A stretch of 64,000 nucleotides of DNA from Allomuricauda ruestringensis DSM 13258 (GTDB taxonomy: Bacteria > Bacteroidota > Bacteroidia > Flavobacteriales > Flavobacteriaceae), in NCBI RefSeq assembly GCF_000224085.1, contig NC_015945.1, positions 2,305,501 through 2,369,500 on the forward strand, read 5' to 3'. Made by a program: the position numbers and the translations under genes. This document shows positions 26,885-35,676 of the stretch, piece by piece; position 1 is the stretch's first letter, and each line of letters opens with the position of its first letter. The notes beneath the pieces are model-generated. The model was not told where the DNA came from and did not search any database. It saw only the letters and a program-made list of their open reading frames with translations.

Positions 26885-27343
26885 TTATTTTTTTACCACA
26901 ACAGTGTCAGGTACTAAGCCAGTATAGTCGCCGCCATTTCTAATAACATCGCGAACTATGGAAGAGCTGATGTAAGATTTGCCGGAAGATGTCAATAAAA
27001 AAACTGTTTCGATTTCCGACAGTTTACGGTTGGTGTGGGCAATGGCTTTTTCAAACTCAAAATCTGCTGGATTGCGCAATCCTCTTAATATAAAATTGGC
27101 TTCTATTTTTTTACAAAAATCTACGGTCATTCCCTTGTAGGTGGTCACTTTGATTTTTGGTTCGTCTTTAAACGCTTCTTCTATAAATTTAACGCGTTCT
27201 TCCAGCGAAAACATATATGTTTTATCCGCGTTGATCCCGATGGCAATCACCAATTCATCGAACAGGGTGACCCCTCTTTTAATAATATCGTAATGCCCTA
27301 AAGTAAGTGGGTCAAAGGAACCAGGAAACAATGCGCGTCTCAT
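26885..27343 (-). CDS. coaD: pantetheine-phosphate adenylyltransferase
   Basis: Makes dephospho-CoA from phosphopantetheine and ATP. The 152-residue protein starts MRRALFPGSFDPLTLGHYDI, with the nucleotidyltransferase (T/H)xGH motif, and has LRGLRNPADFEFE and SSSIVRDV, where the latter is the typical ISSSxVR. Length is normal. It follows ddl on the same strand after 33 bases. Confidence 0.96.
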   Translation of the reverse strand: MRRALFPGSFDPLTLGHYDIIKRGVTLFDELVIAIGINADKTYMFSLEERVKFIEEAFKDEPKIKVTTYKGMTVDFCKKIEANFILRGLRNPADFEFEKAIAHTNRKLSEIETVFLLTSSGKSYISSSIVRDVIRNGGDYTGLVPDTVVVKK

Positions 27344-27376
27344 GTTATGGAATAAAGTTTTTTAAAAATAAGGTTT

Positions 27377-28351
27377 CTATCGCAAAGCTTCAACAATAGC
27401 GCTATCAAAAAGTGCCTCAAGGGAAATTCCTGCTGTTTTGGCCTGCTGTGGCAGAAGGCTTTCCTCGGTAAGTCCCGGGGTTGTGTTTATTTCGAGCAGA
27501 TGTGGTACATCACCAATAAAAATAAACTCACTTCGAGTGTAGCCTTTTAAACCCAAGGTCTTGTAGATATATTCCGCCAATTCCCTCACATTGGCCTCCT
27601 GTGTATTGGAAATCCTTGCGGGTGTAATCTCTTGCGATTTGCCCATGTATTTGGCCTCAAAATCAAAAAAATCGTTTTCAGAAATAATCTCGGTCGCTGG
27701 GAGCACTGTTACTTCGTTCCGATAGGTAATCACACCGACTGATACTTCGGTGCCATCCAAAAAAGATTCTATAATAATTTGTGTGTCTTCTTTAAATGCA
27801 TTTGCTATGGCCGTGTTCAAATCCTCCTTTTTATGCACTTTGGATATTCCGTAGCTGCTGCCCGCCCTGTTGGCCTTAACAAAGCAAGGAAGCCCTACTT
27901 TTCTCACAATGGCGTCCTCGTCCACCGATTGCCCTTTGTTCAAATAATAGGAAGTTGCACAAGGCACTCCATAGGGCTTTAGCGTACTCAGCAAATCCCG
28001 TTTGTTAAAAGTCAGCGCAGCTTCGTAATGGTTGCAAGAGGTTTGTGGAATGCCCAAAAGTTCAAAGTAAGCCTGCATTAGGCCATCTTCGCCCGGTGTT
28101 CCGTGGATGGCGTTGAAAACACAATCAAAATTAACCTTGTCCCTGTTGACCTTGATACTGAAATCTGATTTATCAATAGGTATCTCATTATCGGATGCAT
28201 CCAAATAAAACCATTTCTCTTTGGTAATCACGATTCGGTACGCATTGTACTTTTTTTTATCCAGATATTTGTACACCACATTTCCACTTTTAATGGAAAT
28301 ATGGTACTCGCTGGAATAGCCGCCCATAATTATGGCAATGTTCTTTTTCAT
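27377..28351 (-). CDS. ddl: D-alanine--D-alanine ligase
   Basis: Joins two D-Ala for peptidoglycan precursors. From the ATG at 28351 (a GTG six codons earlier opens the frame) the 324-residue protein starts MKKNIAIIMGGYSSEYHIS and has the ATP-grasp features: NAIHGTPGEDGLMQAY, CFVKANRAGSSYGISKV, IIESFLDGTEVSVGV and LLEINTTPGLTEESLLP. All ligands for ATP and D-Ala are in place. It is co-oriented with coaD and divergent from the PASTA gene. Confidence 0.95.
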   Translation of the reverse strand: MKKNIAIIMGGYSSEYHISIKSGNVVYKYLDKKKYNAYRIVITKEKWFYLDASDNEIPIDKSDFSIKVNRDKVNFDCVFNAIHGTPGEDGLMQAYFELLGIPQTSCNHYEAALTFNKRDLLSTLKPYGVPCATSYYLNKGQSVDEDAIVRKVGLPCFVKANRAGSSYGISKVHKKEDLNTAIANAFKEDTQIIIESFLDGTEVSVGVITYRNEVTVLPATEIISENDFFDFEAKYMGKSQEITPARISNTQEANVRELAEYIYKTLGLKGYTRSEFIFIGDVPHLLEINTTPGLTEESLLPQQAKTAGISLEALFDSAIVEALR

Positions 28352-28403
28352 TGACTTGTAAAATATCACAAAGCCAAAATAAAGAAAAAAGGGTTGGCTT
28401 TCC

Positions 28404-28411
28404 TATATTTG
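28404..28411 (+). promoter_or_regulatory. Bacteroidota -7 box (TATATTTG) for the PASTA/rluD unit
   Basis: TATATTTG fits TAnnTTTG exactly and lies 19 bases before the ATG of the PASTA gene, in the divergent spacer with ddl. No well-spaced TTG was found upstream. Confidence 0.45.
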
Positions 28412-28430
28412 TTCCGTTAAGGTGAACTAC

Positions 28431-29018
28431 ATGAAGAATTTTTTCAAATTTTTAAAAAGCAAGACTTTTTTGATTCAGCTTGGATTGGCAGCTTTGGCCG
28501 TTGTGGTCTTGGTGTTTCTTACTTTGCAATGGCTAAAGAACACCACCAACCATGGTGAATTTGTAGAAGTGCCCGATTTTTCCAAAATGTCGGTTATGGA
28601 GATGCGAAAAGCAGTCGAGGAAGCGGGACTCAGATATCAAGTGTTGGATTCTTCCAACTTTAACCCCGATTATCCCAGATTTTCCATTTTGGATCAAAAT
28701 CCGCCCGCAGGGAACAAGGTTAAATCCAACCGAAAAATATATTTTACGGTAAACCCTTCTGGATACAAAAAGGTGACCGTCCCGGATATCATCCAAGTTA
28801 CCCAACGGAATGCCGCTTCCATGCTCAAGGCCGTAGGTTTGGATGTGGAGCGCGTTACCTATATTGATGAGTTGGGGAAGGATATGGTGTACAACATGAA
28901 ATACAAAGGAAAATACATAAAACCGGGAGATAAACTGCCCAAAACCTCCAAAGTGGAGTTGATTTGCGGAAATGGCACCATACCCGGTAGTGCTAGGGTA
29001 CAGGCAGATTCCCAATAA
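28431..29018 (+). CDS. membrane-anchored PASTA-domain protein
   Basis: From the ATG at 28431 the 195-residue product has one transmembrane helix (about 13-34, FLIQLGLAALAVVVLVFLTL) and two PASTA domains outside (about 45-110, FVEVPDFSKMSVMEMRKAVEEA; and about 118-185, VTVPDIIQVTQRNAASML). PASTA domains bind muropeptides or peptidoglycan in Ser/Thr kinases and PBPs, but no kinase or transpeptidase domain is attached. It precedes the rluD-like gene by 2 bases and lies beside ddl, so a wall-related role is plausible but unproven. Confidence 0.87.
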   Translation: MKNFFKFLKSKTFLIQLGLAALAVVVLVFLTLQWLKNTTNHGEFVEVPDFSKMSVMEMRKAVEEAGLRYQVLDSSNFNPDYPRFSILDQNPPAGNKVKSNRKIYFTVNPSGYKKVTVPDIIQVTQRNAASMLKAVGLDVERVTYIDELGKDMVYNMKYKGKYIKPGDKLPKTSKVELICGNGTIPGSARVQADSQ

Positions 29019-29020
29019 AC

Positions 29021-30052
29021 ATGAATACTCCGGACAATCAAGATGAACTATCTCAAGATGAGCTGTACGAGCATCATGGTTTTGTGGCCTCCAAAGGTCA
29101 GGAACCTTTGCGCGTGGATAAATTCCTGATGAACTTTATCGAAAACGCTACGCGGAACAAAATTCAGCAAGCGGCCAAAAAAGGCCATATTTGGGTGAAC
29201 GGTACCATTGTAAAACAAAATTACAAAGTAAAAGCGGGTGATGAGGTAAAAGTGATGTTCGAACATCCGCCCTATGAGTTTTTGTTAACGCCAGAAGACA
29301 TTCCTTTGGACATTGTTTATGAGGATGATGTGCTTTTGGTGGTGAACAAGCCTGCCGGTATGGTGGTGCATCCTGGTCATGGTAATTACTCGGGCACATT
29401 GATTAATGCGCTTGTATACCATTTTGAAAACTTGCCGAACAATAGTTCCGATAGGCCCGGATTGGTACATCGCATCGATAAGGATACTTCTGGATTGCTG
29501 GTCATCGCCAAAACAGAATCCGCAATGACCCATTTGGCCCAGCAGTTTTTTGACAAGAGCAGTGAGCGTGAATACGTGGCCTTGGTTTGGGGCAATGTGG
29601 AAGAAGATGAAGGCACCGTAGAAGGTCATATAGCTCGAAACCCTAAAAACCGCCTGCAAATGATGGTTTTTCCAGAAGGTGACGAGGGTAAAGATGCCGT
29701 AACTCATTATAAGGTATTGGAACGTTTTGGCTACGTTACTTTGATTTCCTGCAAGCTGGAAACGGGAAGAACACATCAAATTAGGGTGCACATGAAATAT
29801 ATTGGGCATACCCTGTTCAACGATGAACGCTATGGGGGCGACAAAATTTTAAAGGGAACTACCTTTACCAAGTACAAACAATTTGTGGATAATACCTTTA
29901 AGGTGCTGCCCAGACAGGCCTTGCACGCCAAAACACTTGGCTTTGAACATCCTGTAACGGGTGAGTTTATGCGTTTTGATTCCGAACTGCCCGAGGATAT
30001 GGTAAATTGTATTGAAAAGTGGCGTGGCTATGCCAAGCATCACGAATCATAG
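29021..30052 (+). CDS. rluD: RluA-family pseudouridine synthase (RluD-like)
   Basis: Modifies uridines of 23S rRNA (RluD acts on helix 69). The 343-residue protein has an N-terminal S4 domain (LRVDKFLMNFIENATRNKIQ) and the catalytic domain with VNKPAGMVVHPGHGN and the active Asp in HRIDKDTSGLLV (Asp153), then GRTHQIRVHMKYIGH. RluD rather than RluA/RluC is chosen from the S4 domain and the PGxGN stretch; other RluA members are possible. Start ATG is two bases after the PASTA stop. Confidence 0.88.
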   Translation: MNTPDNQDELSQDELYEHHGFVASKGQEPLRVDKFLMNFIENATRNKIQQAAKKGHIWVNGTIVKQNYKVKAGDEVKVMFEHPPYEFLLTPEDIPLDIVYEDDVLLVVNKPAGMVVHPGHGNYSGTLINALVYHFENLPNNSSDRPGLVHRIDKDTSGLLVIAKTESAMTHLAQQFFDKSSEREYVALVWGNVEEDEGTVEGHIARNPKNRLQMMVFPEGDEGKDAVTHYKVLERFGYVTLISCKLETGRTHQIRVHMKYIGHTLFNDERYGGDKILKGTTFTKYKQFVDNTFKVLPRQALHAKTLGFEHPVTGEFMRFDSELPEDMVNCIEKWRGYAKHHES

Positions 30053-30057
30053 GTTTC

Positions 30058-30075
30058 TTCAATCTTAAGATTGAA
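30058..30075. other. 18-bp perfect palindrome after rluD
   Basis: TTCAATCTTAAGATTGAA lies 5 bases after the rluD stop. It lacks a following T-run, so it is a weak terminator at best. The rest of the 89-base spacer is AT-rich. Confidence 0.35.
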
Positions 30076-30141
30076 AACACCATTGGAATACCCTTCCAAA
30101 TAAATAAAATCCTCGCTATTTTTACTAAAAATTAGAACAAG

Positions 30142-30903
30142 ATGAAGATTGTGATATCTCCTGCAAAGTCACTTGATTACGATACGGCTTTGCCCACATC
30201 AAAATATAGTCAACCCCAATTCTTGGAACAAGCAAAAAAATTGAATGCAGTTTTAAAGAAGAAAAAACCAAAAGCATTGTCGAGGTTGATGTCCATTTCC
30301 GATAAGCTGGCGGACTTGAACTGGGAACGCAATCAACAATTTTCACTGCCCTTTACAGTTGATAATGCACGACCTGCCGTTTATGCTTTTAATGGCGATG
30401 TGTACCAAGGTTTGGATGCCTACACCATCTCTGAAGATAAATTAGGTCGTTTGCAGGATACTTTAAGAATTTTGTCCGGTTTATACGGCGTACTTAAACC
30501 TTTGGATTTGATTCAGCCCTACCGATTGGAAATGGGCACACAATTAAAGGTGGGCCGCAAAAAGAATTTGTACGAATTTTGGAAAAAACAGCTCACCGAT
30601 TACCTGAACAATGAATTGGCCGAGGATGAGTTGTTCGTGAACTTGGCGAGCAACGAATACTTTAGTGCTGTGGACGATAAGAACCTTAAGGTTCCCGTGA
30701 TTGCACCTGTCTTTAAAGATTGGAAAAATGATAAGCTGAAAGTCATTAGTTTTTTCGCCAAAAAAGCGCGTGGTTCCATGGTCCGTTATATCTTGGACAC
30801 AGGAGCCGAAACGCTGGACGATATCAAGAATTTTGACTACGACGGCTATCTTTACAGTGAGGAGCACACGGTAAAGAAAAACGAACCCGTGTTCATCCGA
30901 TAA
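30142..30903 (+). CDS. yaaA: peroxide stress protein YaaA
   Basis: The 253-residue protein matches the YaaA/DUF328 family: start [65 protein letters not shown] and [14 protein letters not shown]. In E. coli YaaA lowers free iron during peroxide stress; the family fold binds DNA and has a glycosylase-like helix-hairpin-helix. No neighbours are functionally linked. Confidence 0.93.
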   Translation: MKIVISPAKSLDYDTALPTSKYSQPQFLEQAKKLNAVLKKKKPKALSRLMSISDKLADLNWERNQQFSLPFTVDNARPAVYAFNGDVYQGLDAYTISEDKLGRLQDTLRILSGLYGVLKPLDLIQPYRLEMGTQLKVGRKKNLYEFWKKQLTDYLNNELAEDELFVNLASNEYFSAVDDKNLKVPVIAPVFKDWKNDKLKVISFFAKKARGSMVRYILDTGAETLDDIKNFDYDGYLYSEEHTVKKNEPVFIR

Positions 30904-31007
30904 AAAACTTTGGTAAAATCCGAAGTAATCTTTAAGTTATAGTCGATTCAGGGCATGTTGTTACGATTGAATTGCACATGCCTTAAATTGTGATACACTT
31001 AAATTTA

Positions 31008-31042
31008 ACCCAGAGGTTACACATTATTCACGACCTTTGGGT
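31008..31042 (+). terminator. hairpin upstream of ppc
   Basis: ACCCAGAGGT (31008-31017) and ACCTTTGGGT (31033-31042) pair as a 10-bp stem with one G-U pair and a 15-base loop, followed by GTTTGTCTATTTTTAAC. It lies 105 bases after yaaA and 37 bases before ppc. It may end yaaA transcripts or act in the ppc leader. Nothing else is evident in the 175-base spacer. Confidence 0.45.
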
Positions 31043-31078
31043 GTTTGTCTATTTTTAACACTAACATAAACCAAATTC

Positions 31079-33625
31079 ATGCAGCAGACTAAACGGTTAG
31101 AAGAGTTTAAAAAATCGGTAACCAATAAGTTTAATATCTATAATAGCCTTTTCCTTAGCTTGCCATACAAGAACGTAGAAAATGTGGGAATTCTTATCCC
31201 TCTTTTGCTCGATCAGTGCGAGAAAGGGCTAAAGGCAGGCAAGGAACCCCAAGAGATTCTGGATGTATTCTTTTCCAACTTCGTGGATATTCAAGACGAA
31301 CGGGAACGATTGGATTTTATGTTCCGTATCATTCAATACGTAGAGCGCCAAGTGGTGCTGTACGATAGTGTTGAGGATTCCGCATTTCCCAAACTTCAGG
31401 AGTACAGTAGTTCGTTGACCATTAAGGATTATTTTGAGTTGGTAAACCGTACCAAAAACTGGGACAAGGTCTCCAAAAAATTATCAACCTTTAGTGCGCG
31501 TATTGTTTTAACGGCACATCCCACGCAGTTTTACACCCCGGCCGTTTTGGACATCATTGCAGAGCTTCGTTCGTTGATTGATGAAGATAGGATTCATGAT
31601 ATTGATGTAACCCTGCAACAATTGGGTTTGACCTCTTTGATCAATGCTAAAAAACCTACGCCCTTGGATGAGGCGAAAAATATCATCTATATTCTTCGTA
31701 ACACCTATTATGATGCTGTTGGAGAACTCTACCAATATGTAAAAGGCAACATTAAGGATGAAAAGTTTGAGAACTACAACCTTATGAAGCTTGGATTTTG
31801 GCCAGGGGGTGACCGAGATGGAAACCCATTTGTAACGGCCGATATCACCAAACAAGTGGCCGACGAACTCAGGCTCACCTTAATGAAGTGCTATTACAAC
31901 GAATTGAAGGACCTCCGTAAAAAATTGACCTTTAAAGGAATGCAAGGGCATCTTAATGAGTTGAGCGGTAAAATGTACCAGGCCATGTTCGATCCCAATG
32001 CGGCAATTTCCTACGAAGGCATTATTGAACATTTAAGTGCAGTGAGAGAAGAGCTGATCGAACATTATCACGGCTTATATTTGAATGAGTTGGATCAGTT
32101 TATAGATAAGGTCCACATCTTTAAAACACATTTTGCAACCTTGGATATCCGTCAAGATCACAGCAAACATAAATTGGTGGTGGAAACCGTGCTTAAAAAG
32201 CAAGGGGCCATCAAGGAAAGTTTGGATGAACTCAAGGAAAAGGAGTTGGTGGATTTATTGCTCCAAGGTGATTACAAACTTAATCCAAAGGATTTTGATG
32301 ATGACATTGTAAAAGATACCATTCTCAATATTCAAAACTTGAAAGCAATTCAGGATAAAAACGGTGAAGATGGATGTAACCGTTATATCATCAGTAATTC
32401 CGAAGATATTTTTTCCGTGTTGTTCGTATTTGGATTGTTCAGATGGTGCGGTTGGGACGAGAAAGAAATCACTTTTGATATTGTTCCATTGTTCGAAACA
32501 ATGAACGGTATGGATGCTTCCGAGGAAGTGATGCAAACCTTGTTCGATATTCCACAATATAGAAAGCACCTGGAACGAAGAAGAGATATCCATACGATCA
32601 TGCTCGGATTTTCCGATGGTACCAAAGATGGAGGTTACTTAAAAGCCAACTGGTCTATTTTGAAGACCAAGGAAACCTTGAGTAAAGTCTGCAAGAAAAA
32701 CGGGATCAATGCCATTTTCTTTGATGGTAGGGGAGGGCCACCGGCAAGGGGTGGAGGTAAGACCCATAGGTTCTACGCCGCCCAGACCAAGGATGTGGCC
32801 AATCACGAGATTCAGCTTACCATTCAAGGGCAGACCATTACCAGTACCTACGGAACCAAGGAGCAGTTTATTCATAATTCTGAGCAAATGCTCACAGCCG
32901 GGATAAGCAACAACCTTTTTGGTAAAGAGCACACCATTTCTGCAGCGCAACGTAAACTTATTGAAGAACTTTCCGAACTAAGTTTTGGAAAGTATGATTC
33001 GTTGAAGCAACACGAAAAATTTATTCCGTATTTAGAGAATAGGAGTACTTTAAAATATTATACCAAAGCCAATATAGGTAGTAGGCCTGGTAAACGTGGG
33101 AACAAAAAGCAGTTGACACTATCCGACCTACGCGCCATTTCGTTTGTAGGTTCTTGGAGCCAGTTAAAACAGAATGTCCCGGGGTATTTTGGGTTAGGTT
33201 CCGCCCTTATGCAGTTAAAAGAAGAAGGGCGATTGAACGAGGTTAAAAAACTTTACAAAGAGGTTCCTTTCTTTAAAGCGTTAATGCTGAACAGTATGAT
33301 GTCCCTGGCCAAAACCAATTTTGATTTGACCAGTTATATGAAGGATGATCCCGAATTTGGGGACTTCTGGAACATTTTACACGATGAATTCCAATTGTCA
33401 AAAAAGATGTTGCTACAGATTTCCGGTCTTAAAATTTTGATGGAAGACGAAGCCGTATCAAGAGAATCGGTGAAAATCAGGGAAAAGATTGTATTGCCAT
33501 TGTTGGTGATTCAGCAAAATGCCTTGTATCACATTACCCAAAATTCAGAATACAAAGAACTCTACGAAAAAATTGTAACGCGTTCGTTGTACGGAAACAT
33601 TAATGCAAGTAGGAACTCGGCTTAG
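31079..33625 (+). CDS. ppc: phosphoenolpyruvate carboxylase
   Basis: Carboxylates PEP to oxaloacetate to refill the TCA cycle. The 848-residue protein has the catalytic His in VLTAHPTQFY (His147), GFWPGGDRDGNPFVT, and the mobile glycine-rich loop GRGGPPARGGGKTH, which replaces the enterobacterial RGGTVGRGGGP sequence and is the variant seen in Bacteroidota. The conserved RPGKR-like segment (GSRPGKRGNK) and the C-terminal NxG (YGNINASRNSA) region are present; allosteric control by aspartate is likely but not shown. Confidence 0.95.
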   Translation: MQQTKRLEEFKKSVTNKFNIYNSLFLSLPYKNVENVGILIPLLLDQCEKGLKAGKEPQEILDVFFSNFVDIQDERERLDFMFRIIQYVERQVVLYDSVEDSAFPKLQEYSSSLTIKDYFELVNRTKNWDKVSKKLSTFSARIVLTAHPTQFYTPAVLDIIAELRSLIDEDRIHDIDVTLQQLGLTSLINAKKPTPLDEAKNIIYILRNTYYDAVGELYQYVKGNIKDEKFENYNLMKLGFWPGGDRDGNPFVTADITKQVADELRLTLMKCYYNELKDLRKKLTFKGMQGHLNELSGKMYQAMFDPNAAISYEGIIEHLSAVREELIEHYHGLYLNELDQFIDKVHIFKTHFATLDIRQDHSKHKLVVETVLKKQGAIKESLDELKEKELVDLLLQGDYKLNPKDFDDDIVKDTILNIQNLKAIQDKNGEDGCNRYIISNSEDIFSVLFVFGLFRWCGWDEKEITFDIVPLFETMNGMDASEEVMQTLFDIPQYRKHLERRRDIHTIMLGFSDGTKDGGYLKANWSILKTKETLSKVCKKNGINAIFFDGRGGPPARGGGKTHRFYAAQTKDVANHEIQLTIQGQTITSTYGTKEQFIHNSEQMLTAGISNNLFGKEHTISAAQRKLIEELSELSFGKYDSLKQHEKFIPYLENRSTLKYYTKANIGSRPGKRGNKKQLTLSDLRAISFVGSWSQLKQNVPGYFGLGSALMQLKEEGRLNEVKKLYKEVPFFKALMLNSMMSLAKTNFDLTSYMKDDPEFGDFWNILHDEFQLSKKMLLQISGLKILMEDEAVSRESVKIREKIVLPLLVIQQNALYHITQNSEYKELYEKIVTRSLYGNINASRNSA

Positions 33626-33655
33626 TTTCTGATTTGTTCTCAAATCTAATAGTAG

Positions 33656-33703
33656 CAATCAGTATGGTGTAAAATTTAAAAGCATCATACTGATTGTTTA
33701 TTT
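33656..33703 (+). terminator. ppc intrinsic terminator
   Basis: CAATCAGTATGGTG and CATCATACTGATTG pair over 14 bp with a 13-base AT-rich loop, followed by TTTATTTTT, 30 bases after the ppc stop. Confidence 0.85.
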
Positions 33704-33730
33704 TTACCCAAATACGGAATACTTTCAATT

Positions 33731-34426
33731 TTGAGCTCACAACTTTTTAAGCATACCCATCCCTATGACCCCTTTTTATTGTCAGAGGCGACCAAACTGA
33801 TTGTAGGTACCCTGCCGCCACCTCGTTTTACCACAGGAGAACTTAAGGCACAAGATGTTGATTTCTGTTATGGCAGTTGCAATGGACAACTTTGGCCCAT
33901 TCTTGATAGAATCTTCGATTTGGGGCTGAAATATGAAACCTCAAATGAAGCCGTTGAGCAACGCAAGCGTTTTCTGATTGAAAATAAAATTGGGGTCTGC
34001 GATATTGTAGAAAGTGCCGAACGCGAAAAAATTGATGCCTCCGATTTGGGTATGCAAAATGTGGTTCTTCGGGATTTGGTCGGGTATTTGCAAGCGTACC
34101 CCAACATTCAAACAGTGTTGTTCATGGGTGGCAACAGCAAAAATGGTCCGGAATATTTCTTTCGCAGACAGTTGAAAGCGCATGGTCTTAAACTGAAAGT
34201 AGTATCCAATGAGGTGCCTCGAATCCATCATTTGAAACTTTCAAGTCCAATGTCAGTTCAAGCAGAGTCGAGAATGGTTAAGACCGTCTCATTGACGGCA
34301 CCTTCGGGAGCTGCCAACCGAGCCGTTGGAAGTTTACAGGCCTACAAAGATTTAAAAAACAAAAACCCTGATTTCAATACCCTTGATTTTAGGGTGATGC
34401 AATATCGGGAGTTTTTTATTGATTAG
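33731..34426 (+). CDS. uracil-DNA glycosylase-superfamily protein
   Basis: The 231-residue protein has a UDG-fold signature: the N-terminal LIVGTLPPPRF motif (in the place of the GQDPY loop), YGSCNGQLWPILDRIF, a central VLFMGGNSKN strand, and a C-terminal region with KLSSPMS and GAANR (cf. the HPSP/SPS motif). It most resembles the DNA-deoxyinosine/mismatch branch, which removes damaged bases. No ATG is near the start; a TTG at 33731 begins the conserved sequence. The 3' end overlaps the convergent outer-membrane gene by 4 bases. The substrate base is uncertain. Confidence 0.7.
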   Translation: MSSQLFKHTHPYDPFLLSEATKLIVGTLPPPRFTTGELKAQDVDFCYGSCNGQLWPILDRIFDLGLKYETSNEAVEQRKRFLIENKIGVCDIVESAEREKIDASDLGMQNVVLRDLVGYLQAYPNIQTVLFMGGNSKNGPEYFFRRQLKAHGLKLKVVSNEVPRIHHLKLSSPMSVQAESRMVKTVSLTAPSGAANRAVGSLQAYKDLKNKNPDFNTLDFRVMQYREFFID

Positions 34427-35280
34427 GGATAGTACCTAAGACCCATCCCAAAATCTATTCGTCCACTTCCTTGGGGGCGTTGGTTTTTTGGCAATTCAAT
34501 TTCTTCAGTAGAGGTTCCATCATCAAAGGTGACTTTCTTCACCCTTCCCGCTGTTATTCCTATTTGCAGTCCCAACGACCAATTTTCGGCAATACCAATG
34601 TCATATCCCACTTCAGAAACAAATCCTATGGCATTTCCTGTGATTTTGACTGGATTGGAATAATCTTGCTCATTTTTGTAAGATAGGTAGCCTATAGAGG
34701 AATTTAGAAAGAAAGCATTCTTTTTGGATTGATTTAAAAATCTCAAACTGAACTGAGGTCCTATAAAATTGACAGTTATATCATCTCTGTAGACTATTGA
34801 TGGGTCTTCGAACGCACCAATTAATTCATTGTTGGCATTGTAATAGCTATATCTGACACCTAATCCAAAATATTCATCGAACAAATAAATAGTGCTACCC
34901 TCTATATGATACCCTGACCTTAGTTTGTCAAAATAGTTGTTCAGTTCAGAAGATCCTGAATCATAATCTTTTCCCGGGTCATAACTATACCCCGCATTGA
35001 CTCCGATTCTAAAACCTGAATTTTTATTGGACCCGGGTATTTCATCTTTAGAAATATTGGGTTCCTCATAAAAATCATATCTATATGATGCCACATTCTT
35101 TAAAGGAATCAATGTACTTTGTACTTCGCTATTCTTTTTGAAGACAAAAAAAATTTGATCCCTTTTTACTTTGGTGATTTTACAATTGATTGAATCGTTG
35201 GATGTAGTAACTATTAAATCTTGGGAAAAGCCAAATTGGCACACAAAGGGAATAATTAAAATTATGTAGAGGTTTTTCAT
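34423..35280 (-). CDS. outer-membrane beta-barrel protein
   Basis: The 285-residue protein has a signal peptide (MKNLYIILIIPFVCQFGFS, cut near SQD), a short N-terminal domain (DLIVTTSNDSINCKITKVKR, as in other Bacteroidota barrels) and about ten amphipathic strands from residue 95 on, including SIGYLSYKNE and GLQIGITAGRV, ending in the aromatic DFGMGLRYYP typical of the outer-membrane sorting strand. It is encoded 15 bases after a lipoprotein gene on the same strand. Transport or adhesion is not assigned. Confidence 0.72.
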   Translation of the reverse strand: MKNLYIILIIPFVCQFGFSQDLIVTTSNDSINCKITKVKRDQIFFVFKKNSEVQSTLIPLKNVASYRYDFYEEPNISKDEIPGSNKNSGFRIGVNAGYSYDPGKDYDSGSSELNNYFDKLRSGYHIEGSTIYLFDEYFGLGVRYSYYNANNELIGAFEDPSIVYRDDITVNFIGPQFSLRFLNQSKKNAFFLNSSIGYLSYKNEQDYSNPVKITGNAIGFVSEVGYDIGIAENWSLGLQIGITAGRVKKVTFDDGTSTEEIELPKNQRPQGSGRIDFGMGLRYYP

Positions 35281-35295
35281 GGATATGGTGATATA

Positions 35296-35646
35296 TTATT
35301 CAGATAATCTTAAAATAAGTGCGTCAATTCTATGGCAAGTGCTCCAAAAATTGGGCTTTTTGTGTTTTGTGATTCTAATGCCATTGCCGCCAGCCTTTCT
35401 AGCTTCCAGTTTGGCCTTGTCCAAAACAGTTTCATAGTTACATTTTGTACTAAACCCAGTATCTCCTACTTTCACAATTCCAAGTACTTCAGCATCATCA
35501 GGTTGTTTGTCATTGATTTGAAGCACAACTACCTCTTCTTCATAGTTAAGCGTTTCGTACTCCTTTCTAATAGAGGTAGATATTTTTGGGCTGCATGAGC
35601 CTAGACAAAAAGCAATTCCCAAAACCAGTTTTGTAATATTTTTCAC
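35296..35646 (-). CDS. small lipoprotein, unknown function
   Basis: A 116-residue protein with a lipoprotein signal (MKNITKLVLGIAFCLGSCSP, lipobox LGSC). The remaining part contains EVVVLQINDKQPDDAEVLG and LEARKAGGNGIRITKH, a small alpha/beta domain reminiscent of the YbjQ/DUF74-like or RcsF-like repeats, in which a beta-hairpin is followed by a helix with AGGNGI. RcsF-like is only a weak impression. It is co-transcribed with the outer-membrane barrel gene. Confidence 0.65.
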   Translation of the reverse strand: MKNITKLVLGIAFCLGSCSPKISTSIRKEYETLNYEEEVVVLQINDKQPDDAEVLGIVKVGDTGFSTKCNYETVLDKAKLEARKAGGNGIRITKHKKPNFWSTCHRIDALILRLSE

Positions 35647-35676
35647 ATTTCGGTTTTCTAGAAAACGATTAAATGT

